This document shows, in pieces, positions 1 to 6,800 of a DNA stretch of 7,335 nt. Source of the DNA: Bacteroidales bacterium. GTDB taxonomy: Bacteria > Bacteroidota > Bacteroidia > Bacteroidales > SMBSF77. The notes under the pieces were generated by a model. The model did no database searches, had not been told where the DNA came from, and saw nothing but the letters and a program-made list of their open reading frames with translations. Position 1 is the stretch's first letter; each line of letters begins with the position of its first letter. Location of the stretch: contig JAIOTT010000363.1 of the NCBI GenBank assembly GCA_021106655.1, positions 1 through 7,335 on the forward strand. Reading direction: 5' to 3'. Both the position numbers and the translations under genes were made by a program.

Positions 1-372
1 TGGAATACCTCCCATCGAATGAGCAATTAATACAACCTTCTCAAGATCTAAATAATCCAGAAGCGCCTTTAAATCTTCGTGATGAGAGTAAGGTTGCAAA
101 GTATCAGGGATTTGAGATTTTCCAAATCCTTTATAATCATATCTTAGAACAGTATAATCTGAAGAAAACTTTTCAATTTGACTATCCCAGTACCTCATAT
201 CAAGAGCAAACCCATGCATAAAAACCATTGGTGTACCTTTGCCTTTCAGTTCGTAATATATTGAAGTTCCATTGACCTCAGCAAATCCAATTTCTTTTTT
301 TTGAGAACAACTTAATAATATTATGCATGATACCATTTGTAACATGAATAGAATTTTTGAATAAGTTTTCAT
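1..372 (-). CDS. Alpha/beta hydrolase lipoprotein, N-terminal part (C-terminus beyond left edge)
   Basis: Reading leftwards from an ATG at 372, the frame stays open for 124 codons to the window edge, so the gene is cut and its acid and histidine catalytic residues are not visible. Residues 1-22 form a lipoprotein signal: Lys2, a hydrophobic stretch, then a lipobox LLSC with Cys22 as the likely lipidated residue. The mature part begins SQKKEIGFAEVNG. It then shows alpha/beta hydrolase landmarks in order: the oxyanion-hole region MHGFALD (52-58), the RYDYKGFGKS strand-turn (77-86), and the nucleophile elbow AHSMGG (117-122) with Ser119 as the expected catalytic serine. By family knowledge this is a serine hydrolase of the esterase/lipase/haloperoxidase-like class; the substrate cannot be told. 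The lipobox implies anchoring in an envelope membrane, facing the periplasm or outside. There is no clear Shine-Dalgarno sequence ahead of the ATG, which is usual in Bacteroidota. The gap of 232 bases to the upstream gene tex argues for separate transcription. Fold certain, specificity unknown. Confidence 0.88.
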   Translation of the reverse strand, partial: MKTYSKILFMLQMVSCIILLSCSQKKEIGFAEVNGTSIYYELKGKGTPMVFMHGFALDMRYWDSQIEKFSSDYTVLRYDYKGFGKSQIPDTLQPYSHHEDLKALLDYLDLEKVVLIAHSMGGIP

Positions 373-454
373 CTGTTAATAATTTTGATTTTACTTGTTA
401 GCCAGCTACCTTTGTGTATCGCATTCAGCGAAGCGGGGATCAGTTCTCTGTCCT

Positions 455-489
455 CAGTCGCCAGTCAACAGTCTTCAGTCGGCAGCATC
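455..489. repeat. Tandem heptamer array, CAGTCNN x5
   Basis: CAGTC recurs at 455, 462, 469 and 476 with exact 7-base spacing, and a fifth unit at 483 is altered to CAGCATC. The two last bases of each unit vary (GC, AA, TT, GG). A further CAGT at 441 is out of phase. The array lies in the gap between the hydrolase and tex, in no coding frame. It directly adjoins a second 7-base array. Function unknown; similar degenerate arrays are common in intergenic DNA of Bacteroidota. Confidence 0.8.
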
Positions 490-491
490 AA

Positions 492-533
492 ACTCGCAAC
501 CCGTGACTCGTGACTCGCAACCCGAAACCCGTG
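492..533. repeat. Tandem heptamer array, ACYCGNN x6
   Basis: Six consecutive 7-base units follow the core ACTCG or ACCCG plus two variable bases: units begin at 492, 499, 506, 513, 520 and 527. The order of cores is ACTCG, ACCCG, ACTCG, ACTCG, ACCCG, ACCCG. The dinucleotide tails are CA, TG, TG, CA, AA, TG. Period is exact throughout. It follows the CAGTCNN array after two bases and runs into the CTTCGACAAGCTCAG motif. It is markedly richer in G+C than the surrounding DNA. Confidence 0.85.
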
Positions 534-548
534 CTTCGACAAGCTCAG
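534..548. repeat. CTTCGACAAGCTCAG intergenic motif
   Basis: The 15 bases CTTCGACAAGCTCAG match, from memory, a motif seen over and over in intergenic DNA of many unrelated bacteria, often next to degenerate arrays like the ones here. Its core GCTT-CGAC-AAGC (533-544) can form a small hairpin with a 4-base-pair stem. It sits 57 bases past the end of tex, but no T-run follows on the minus strand, so it does not look like a standard terminator. Confidence 0.55.
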
Positions 549-604
549 CAACCAGGTGATTAGTTAAGTGGTTGAGTAGTTTATTAGGAAACCGAATTTT
601 CAAA

Positions 605-2740
605 TTAACTAACGTCTTTCATAGAAAGTTGTATCCTCTTCCTGTCTACATCCACTTCCAAAACCTTAACTATAACTTTTTGATTAATGTTCACGACTGT
701 CTGTGGGTCACTTACAAATTTATTAGCGAGCTGGCTTATATGAACCAGCCCATCCTGGTGAACGCCAATATCAACAAATGCTCCAAAGGCTGTTATATTT
801 GTAACTATTCCCGGTAAAACCATAGCCGGGAGAAGATCTTTTATTGAGTTGACTCTTGCATCGAATTCGAAAAAATCAAACTTCTTCCTTGGATCTCTTC
901 CTGGTTTCGCCAGTTCAGCCATTATATCTTTCAATGTTGGCAATCCAACTTTTTCAGTAATAAAATCGTCCAGTTTAATTCCGCTTCTCAGTTCCTGATT
1001 ACTAATAATGTCGTCAATAGTACATTTATATTTTTTAGTCATTTTATTAACGACCTCATAGGATTCCGGGTGGACCGCACTTCTGTCGAGGGGATTTTTA
1101 GCATTTGATATTCTTAAAAATCCTGCTGCCAGCTCAAAAGCTTTATCACCAAAACGTGTAACCTTTTTTAGCTCTTCCTTAGATTTAAAAACACCCTTTT
1201 TATTTCGGTGTTCGATAACATTTTTTGCCAGTACCTGCCCCATACCCGACACATAAGTCAGCAAGTCCTTGCTTGCTGTATTTACATCTACGCCTACCTG
1301 ATTAACACAACTAACCACAACATCTTCAAGGCTTTTTTGGAGCCCGGTTTGATTTACATCATGCTGGTACTGTCCAACACCAATAGATTTGGGATCAATT
1401 TTAACCAGTTCGGCCAGTGGATCCATTAAGCGGCGGCCTATCGACACAGCACCCCTTACAGTTACGTCATAAGAAGGAAATTCCTCTCGCGCAATTGCAG
1501 ATGCAGAGTAAACGGATGCTCCATTTTCATTAACCATAATTGCTATGACGTCCTTATCAAATCTGATCCTCCCGATCAGATTTTCAGTCTCCCTACCTCC
1601 TGTTCCATTACCAATTGCTATTGCATCTATCTTATAGGCATCAACAAGGCTTTTTATTTTATGGATAGCCAGTTTTGCTTCTCTTTGCGGTGGATGAGGA
1701 AAAATTGTTTCATTATGCAACAATTTCCCAAGCTTATCAAGACAAACCAATTTACATCCTGACTTAAATCCCGGATCAATGGCAAGGATGTTCTTTTGTC
1801 CGAGGGGTGATTCCAGTAAAAGTTGCCGGAGATTATCAGCAAAAACTCTTATAGCTGCCAAATCAGCTTTTTCTTTTGCCCATTGTCTCATTTCATTTTC
1901 CATTGATGGAGAGAGTAAACGCTTATAACTATCTTTTACAGCAATTTTAATATGTTCAGTACCATTATAATCCTTTTTTACAAATTGATTTTCCAGAATT
2001 TCAATAGCATTTTCTATCGACGGGGATATACTTAAACGAAGGAATGACTCATTCTCTCCCCGCATCATTGCCAGGATACGGTGAGAAGGAGCTTTACTGA
2101 GTTTTTCTTCCCAACCAAAATAAGATTTATACTTCTCCCCTTCCTCCTCTTTTTTCTTTATCACCTTTGACCGGATAAATGCTTCTTTAAGAAAAATGCC
2201 CCGGATCTTAGCTCTTGCTGATTTATTCTCACTTATCCATTCAGCAATGATATCCCTGGCACCGTTAAGTGCATCCTCAGCAGTATGGATTTCATTTTCA
2301 ACCTTGATATATTCATTAACAACAGCATCTATATTGACATATTTATTATGAAGTATCACTTTAGCCAAAGGCTCCAAACCTCGCCTCTTTGCTATAGAAG
2401 CTCGAGTTTTCCTCTTAGGGCGAAATGGTAAATAAATATCTTCCAGCTCTGTTAGAGTATCTGCATTATCGATTTGTTCTTCCAGCTCTTTTGATAACTT
2501 CCCCTGTTCCTTGACTGAAGCTTTAATACTGGCCATTCTTTTCTCCAGTTCTATTATTCTCTCAAGGCTATCCCGTATGTCAGTAACCTGCACTTCATCA
2601 AGTCCCTGTGTTATCTCCTTTCTGTATCTTGCAATAAAAGGGATAGTTCCACCATCTTCAAGCAATTTAGTGGTATTTGAAACCTGGCGAAAACTAATTC
2701 CAAGTTCTTCTGATATTTTTTCAATAATACTATTTTCCAT
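605..2740 (-). CDS. tex: Tex, S1-domain RNA-binding transcription accessory protein
   Basis: The product is 711 residues, normal for Tex, and the gene is complete. Domains in order: an N-terminal helical Tex region (about 1-190) opening MENSIIEKISEELGIS and holding the family signature IPFIARYRKE (33-42); further helical region to about 310; a YqgF/RNase H-like domain from about 317 with AIDPG (320-324) and GNGTGGRETE (377-386); the conserved GVGQYQHDV (454-462); tandem helix-hairpin-helix segments (about 487-544, including SGMGQVLAKNVIEHR); and a C-terminal S1 RNA-binding domain (about 641-708, ITAFGAFVDIG, DGLVHISQL). Known family role: Tex is the bacterial relative of eukaryotic Spt6 and binds nucleic acid in the cytoplasm, affecting transcription. 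Start choice: the same frame opens with a TTG at 2764, but the ATG at 2740 matches the usual Tex N-terminus, and a promoter-like box at 2781-2788 would place the TTG within the leader. No key domain is missing. Neighbours show no functional link. Confidence 0.97.
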   Translation of the reverse strand: MENSIIEKISEELGISFRQVSNTTKLLEDGGTIPFIARYRKEITQGLDEVQVTDIRDSLERIIELEKRMASIKASVKEQGKLSKELEEQIDNADTLTELEDIYLPFRPKRKTRASIAKRRGLEPLAKVILHNKYVNIDAVVNEYIKVENEIHTAEDALNGARDIIAEWISENKSARAKIRGIFLKEAFIRSKVIKKKEEEGEKYKSYFGWEEKLSKAPSHRILAMMRGENESFLRLSISPSIENAIEILENQFVKKDYNGTEHIKIAVKDSYKRLLSPSMENEMRQWAKEKADLAAIRVFADNLRQLLLESPLGQKNILAIDPGFKSGCKLVCLDKLGKLLHNETIFPHPPQREAKLAIHKIKSLVDAYKIDAIAIGNGTGGRETENLIGRIRFDKDVIAIMVNENGASVYSASAIAREEFPSYDVTVRGAVSIGRRLMDPLAELVKIDPKSIGVGQYQHDVNQTGLQKSLEDVVVSCVNQVGVDVNTASKDLLTYVSGMGQVLAKNVIEHRNKKGVFKSKEELKKVTRFGDKAFELAAGFLRISNAKNPLDRSAVHPESYEVVNKMTKKYKCTIDDIISNQELRSGIKLDDFITEKVGLPTLKDIMAELAKPGRDPRKKFDFFEFDARVNSIKDLLPAMVLPGIVTNITAFGAFVDIGVHQDGLVHISQLANKFVSDPQTVVNINQKVIVKVLEVDVDRKRIQLSMKDVS

Positions 2741-2780
2741 AAAAGGTTTTATTATTATCCTCAAGTTAAATGAGGAGTAT

Positions 2781-2788
2781 CAAAAGTA
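2781..2788 (-). promoter_or_regulatory. Candidate -7 promoter element for tex
   Basis: On the minus strand these bases read TACTTTTG, a full match to TAnnTTTG, the -7 element recognised by the primary sigma factor of Bacteroidota. It would give a leader of about 35 bases before the ATG at 2740. I see no good TTG/TTTG -33 element at the expected distance, so the call rests on one short box and its placement. Confidence 0.4.
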
Positions 2789-2818
2789 AATATTTGTCTT
2801 GAATTTGACTGGTTTTAT

Positions 2819-2917
2819 ACTTTGTGTGTCTCTGGGATTCTCGGTGAAGCTCTGTGTAATCGCTTTTTAAGAGTTCAACACAAAGTTGCTCAAAGTATAC
2901 ACAAAGGTTCACAAAGG
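2819..2917. repeat. Two-armed intergenic repeat with 10-11 base unit spacing
   Basis: Arm 1 carries CTCTG, CTCGG and CTCTG at 2830, 2840 and 2850, exactly 10 bases apart. Arm 2 carries ACAAAG, TCAAAG, ACAAAG and ACAAAG at 2880, 2890, 2901 and 2911, spaced 10, 11 and 10. The outer edge of arm 1, ACTTTGTGT (2819-2827), is a perfect 9-base inverted match to ACACAAAGT (2878-2886). The element fills most of the gap between the methyltransferase-like gene and tex and lies upstream of the tex promoter box. Repeats built of CACAAAGG/CACAGAG words are, from memory, common in Bacteroidota intergenic DNA. An open frame across it is not credible as a gene. Confidence 0.75.
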
Positions 2918-2935
2918 CTTTTGACACACCCTCAT

Positions 2936-3607
2936 TCAATGTTTGATATGTACCAGCATCCAATTCATCCAATTATCTTTTATTTTATAAACCCCTGTTT
3001 CTCCTAAAATATTTAAAAACTTAGAATGCAGTCTTTTTGCTGATTCTTCAACTTCTTTATTATAAACCAGTTTATTAAAAACCACTAAGCCATCTTTATT
3101 AAGGGCTCTCCCCAAGCCTTTCATAAAATCACTTGTTTCGCAATGTGCAGGAACATCATTGTCAATATATACATCTACAACCACCAGATCATATTTATTA
3201 TTATTTTTCAGAAGAAAATCAGCAGCATCTTCCTGAAAAATTTTCAGCTCATTATATTCATAAATTTTGAAATGTACTTCAGCCAGGTCTATAATTTTCT
3301 GATCTAACTCTACAGCGGTTATTTTGCATTTTATACCACATTCATTAATTAATATTGAAGCAACACTCCCGGCACCAAATCCAAGTATCAGTACATCTTT
3401 TATTTCTCTATCCTGGATATTGATCTTTTTAAATACAGATTGAAATACTCTATGCAAACTCCCATAGGAATAATTTGAGTTTTTGGTATTCAGAACCAGT
3501 TTTCCGTTCACATAGGCAATTTCAATGCAAGGATTTATTGCACTTTGAGCATTTTCAATAATTTCCTCATTAAAAAAACTATAAAGATATTTCAGGAGTT
3601 TCAACAC
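2936..3607 (-). CDS. Spermidine-synthase-like SAM-dependent methyltransferase fold protein
   Basis: The 223-residue product has a Rossmann-type SAM-binding core: motif I LILGFGAGSVAS (73-84), an acidic strand end AVELD (98-102, Glu100 expected to hold the ribose of the cofactor), EDAADFL (126-132) and DLVVVDVYIDNDVP (140-153). Before it lies a short beta-hairpin region with NYSYGSLHRVFQSV (45-58), as in spermidine-synthase-related proteins. Classical spermidine synthases are nearer 280-300 residues, with a larger N-terminal domain and a DSSDP-type active loop; here the corresponding loop is DVYIDNDVP, so aminopropyl transfer to putrescine should not be assumed. It could equally be a small-molecule methyltransferase. 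It is cytoplasmic, with no signal peptide. The start is GTG at 3607; a TTG at 3604 is the next codon and an equal alternative. There is no ATG nearby in frame. A TAnnTTTG box lies about 27 bases upstream. The gaps on both sides suggest its own transcription unit. Confidence 0.85.
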   Translation of the reverse strand: MLKLLKYLYSFFNEEIIENAQSAINPCIEIAYVNGKLVLNTKNSNYSYGSLHRVFQSVFKKINIQDREIKDVLILGFGAGSVASILINECGIKCKITAVELDQKIIDLAEVHFKIYEYNELKIFQEDAADFLLKNNNKYDLVVVDVYIDNDVPAHCETSDFMKGLGRALNKDGLVVFNKLVYNKEVEESAKRLHSKFLNILGETGVYKIKDNWMNWMLVHIKH

Positions 3608-3633
3608 CTGGTTAGTATTTTTTAGATATATTA

Positions 3634-3641
3634 CAAAGATA
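3634..3641 (-). promoter_or_regulatory. Candidate -7 promoter element for the methyltransferase-like gene
   Basis: The minus strand reads TATCTTTG, a full TAnnTTTG match, 26 bases before the GTG start at 3607. Transcription would begin near 3627, leaving a short leader of about 20 bases. The -33 region is only T-rich (TTTTTTAG) with no clean TTTG. The position supports the GTG/TTG start despite the lack of a Shine-Dalgarno sequence. Confidence 0.45.
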
Positions 3642-3670
3642 TGAAAAGGAAGTTGTTTTCTAAAAAATGT

Positions 3671-3716
3671 TACGGGTTACGAGTTTCGGATTTTCGAACT
3701 TGCAGTCCGGAACTCG
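3671..3716. repeat. Decayed, inverted relative of the heptamer array
   Basis: Read on the minus strand, 3691-3671 gives three 7-base units, ATCCGAA, ACTCGTA and ACCCGTA, which fit the ACYCGNN array found on the plus strand at 492-533. The rest, to 3716, is less regular but still holds the words CAGTC (3703-3707) and ACTCG (3712-3716), now on the plus strand. The copy lies directly upstream of the promoter box of the methyltransferase-like gene. Its orientation is opposite to the first array, so the two flank tex and the methyltransferase-like gene as inverted relatives. Confidence 0.6.
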
Positions 3717-3720
3717 CCAC

Positions 3721-3760
3721 AAAAATACAAAACAGGGATTATTCTTACGAATGTCCCTGT
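3721..3760 (-). terminator. Candidate intrinsic terminator after the giant T9SS cargo gene
   Basis: Bases 3732-3738 (ACAGGGA) and 3754-3760 (TCCCTGT) form a perfect 7-base-pair stem. Inside it, ATTC (3741-3744) and GAAT (3749-3752) add four pairs around a TTAC loop, leaving a small TT/G internal bulge. On the minus strand the hairpin is followed by GTTTTGTATTTTT (3733-3721), a T-rich tract broken by one G and one A. It lies 128 bases past the stop codon of the giant gene, far for a simple terminator, but nothing else lies between. Confidence 0.5.
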
Positions 3761-3888
3761 CATGCATTGGGGAGGTTGAGTTAAAATTGTCTTTTGAGGT
3801 TCAACCTTTTTATATAGATAAACAGAAGTTCTTACTCTTCAGATTATAATCCTTAAGTACACAGTAGCAGTGGCAGTTACAATATATC

Positions 3889-6800
3889 TTATTTCAGCAG
3901 AGTAACATGACCTGTCACCATACCTTCTTTGTCGAGATAATGATTTCCCATTCCCAGGTATTTAATCACCCAGATATAAACTCCTTCAGGACAAATAGAA
4001 CCCTTGTATGTACCATCCCAACCTATATGAATATTATCAGATTCAAAGACCTGTTGGCCCCATCTGTTATAAATATTCAAATGGAATTCTTCAAATTCTG
4101 TTGAGGCTTGGGCTTTAAAGACATCATTAACATAGTTTCCATTTGGAGTAAAGGCATTGGGTACCCAAATTTCCGTACATTGGTTTACAATGATTGTATC
4201 AGTCACAGAACATCCTGGGTTAGCAACTTTGACCCAATACAAGCCCGGATAATCAATATTTATTCGTTGTGTTGAGCTTCCATCATTCCACAGGTACCAA
4301 TGCCAGCCATCAAACCTTCCGGCATCTAGAGTTAAAGTTTCACCAAGGCATAAATAAGTACTATCACTAATTTTTGGTGTAGGTGTTGGATAAACAGTAA
4401 CTGTAACTGATCCGGAGCCAACACATCCATAGAAACTTGTTCCCGTGATTGAATAAGTCGTTGTTATTGTTGGGGAGGCAGTAACAATTGTTCCTGAAGG
4501 TGAAGATAATCCTTCAACCGGATCCCAGCTATAGCTAACTGCTCCATTTGCAGTAATTACAATGGAAGAATCACGACAAATAGCCGGTCCTCCCGGAGCT
4601 GTCCAGATAAGAGGAATATCATGTACATCAACAGTTACATCATCTGAGTCGGAGCAACCGATATCATCCGACACTGTTACCACATAAGTAGTTGTAACCA
4701 TTGGGACAACAGTTATTTGCTCAACATATACTGGTGGTACGGTGTTCCACTCATAATTAGTCCCTCCACTTGCAGTTAAAGTCACGTTTGCGCCGACACA
4801 AATATCAACATCCGTTCCGGCATCAGCAACAGGAATTACATTAACAAAAACTGTTACACTGTCATCATTGGAACATCCAAACTGGGAAACAGTAACATAA
4901 TATGTTGTTTGTATTACCGGATTAACAGTAATTGATGGTGTTACATTTCCAGTACTCCATAAGAATGTATTTCCTCCTGTTGCAGCAAGGAACGCTGGTT
5001 GGCCTATGCAAATAGTTGTATCCTGGCCGGCATTAGCATTTGGAATTGGATTAACTGTTACCTGCATAATTGTATCATCTTGACAACCTAGTGAGTTAGC
5101 ATAACTATATGTAATATCATACGGTCCTCCAACACCGGCAAGTGCTGGTGAAAAGAGTGCCTTACCATTTCCATAATCAACAAGTCCTGCACCAAGTGAG
5201 GAGTTAAATACTCCGAATGGATACTCACTACCTGTTAAAGTATCAGCAGGATCATTAGCACAATAGTTGGCCGCAAGACCAGAAAAACTAACGGTTGGTG
5301 CCGGATTAATAATAATATTTGTATCTCCAGACATCAGAGATGAACATCCTGTAGCAGTATCTACAGCTGTTACAATATAATTTCCTGCGGTAGTCTGGTT
5401 ACCAAAACTAATAGCAATCCCTGTACCCATAGTACTGTCGACCTGGGTAAATCCACCCAATGTCAGGAAATATTCAATACCGATCTCTGAACCATCAAGG
5501 CCAATATCACGACCCGGTCCTCCAACACAATATGCACCCCCACCAGTAACGTTGAATACCAGAGGCAGAGGAGCCACAATAACAAGCACACTATCGATCA
5601 TGGTATCAGAGCATGAGGTTATCGGATTGGTTGCAATAACAGTATAAGTTCCTCCGGCAGTTTGATTTCCGAAGCTTATTGGTGCGTCAATACCCACAAG
5701 AGCTGCGCCTGTATTTACTCCGTTAATCAGGAGTTGGTAATCAATTCCAACTTCAGTGCTGTCAACACCAACATCAACACCAATGCCTCCTGCACAATAT
5801 GTACCTCCACCTGTAACAGTAAATTGTGTTGGCAGAGGGTTAATTATAATGTCAACACTGGCATTCATTGTATCAACACAACCTAAAGGTGTAGTTGCTA
5901 TAACAGTGTATGTTCCTGCTGCAGTCTGATTACCAAAGCTAAAAGCTGCACCTGTACCTACAACAGGGAGACCAAAGTCAATATTATTAAGTTGCATCTG
6001 ATAACTAATACCATTTTGTGATCCATCAAGCCCAACAGCTAATCCCAGGAAGCCTGCACAATAGGATCCTCCTCCTGTAACATTATAAACAACAGGCAAT
6101 GGGTTGATCACAATAATAGCATTCCCAGCCATGGTATCAATACAGCCTGTAACAGTATTTGTTGCAATAATAGTATAAGTTCCTGCATCAGTTTGATTAG
6201 GATAATTTAGAGCAACGCCAGTGCCGACTGTTGGCAAGCCAAAATCAACATTATTTAGCTGAAGCTGATAATTAACGCCAAGCTCCGAAGCAAACAATCC
6301 CACATCTATTCCTGTTCCTCCGTCACAAGAACTACCTCCGCCGGTTACACTAAACACATTTGGTAAAGGATTAATTGTAACATCATAAGGCGCTGTTGTA
6401 ATAAAACATCCTGTTGCACCAACTGTTTCGGTAAGCGTGACTGTTCCTGTACCAAACAGACCCCAGCAAACAGTGATCTGGTTAGTTCCAATACCGCCGG
6501 TTATAATACCACCAGTTACAACCCATGTATATGTGTTTCCTGATACATTTGGTGTGGAGTAGTCGACGCATGCATTTTCACATTCTTCAATGGATCCGGA
6601 AATAACGGGTGCTGGTTCAGGATTAATTGTCAGTATCATTGAATCAATGGAGTCTCCACATGGAATTACTCCAAATAATTGAAGGGATAATACGACAGAT
6701 CCTGCAGCAATATCGCCACCACCTGGTGTGTAAACAGGATTCAGAATATTGATATTATTAAAAGTACCATCACCTGCTGTTAACCATAATATTGAAGACT

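Noticed and set aside
572..817. Plus-strand frames antisense to tex, including 572-817, 1208-1429 and 2511-2789
   Set aside because: They mirror the S1, YqgF/HhH and N-terminal coding regions of tex and show no independent coding features.
2766..2972. A 68-codon minus-strand frame across the gap upstream of tex
   Set aside because: It starts inside the 3' end of the methyltransferase-like gene in another frame and is mostly a translation of the phased intergenic repeat, with no recognisable family.
2822..3007. A 61-codon plus-strand frame over the same repeat
   Set aside because: It overlaps the repeat and then the coding strand of the methyltransferase-like gene; no start signal or protein similarity seen.
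3793..3811. AGGTTCAACCT followed by TTTTT as a plus-strand terminator
   Set aside because: The stem leaves too small a loop to fold well, and no plus-strand gene lies upstream to be terminated.
3667..3849. A 60-codon plus-strand frame in the gap after the giant gene
   Set aside because: It spans the heptamer relative and the terminator-like hairpin, has no recognisable protein features and no ribosome binding or promoter signal.
5662..5886. Plus-strand frame rich in N, T and C antisense to the giant gene
   Set aside because: The composition is the shadow of the Gly/Thr/Val-rich repeat modules on the opposite strand.
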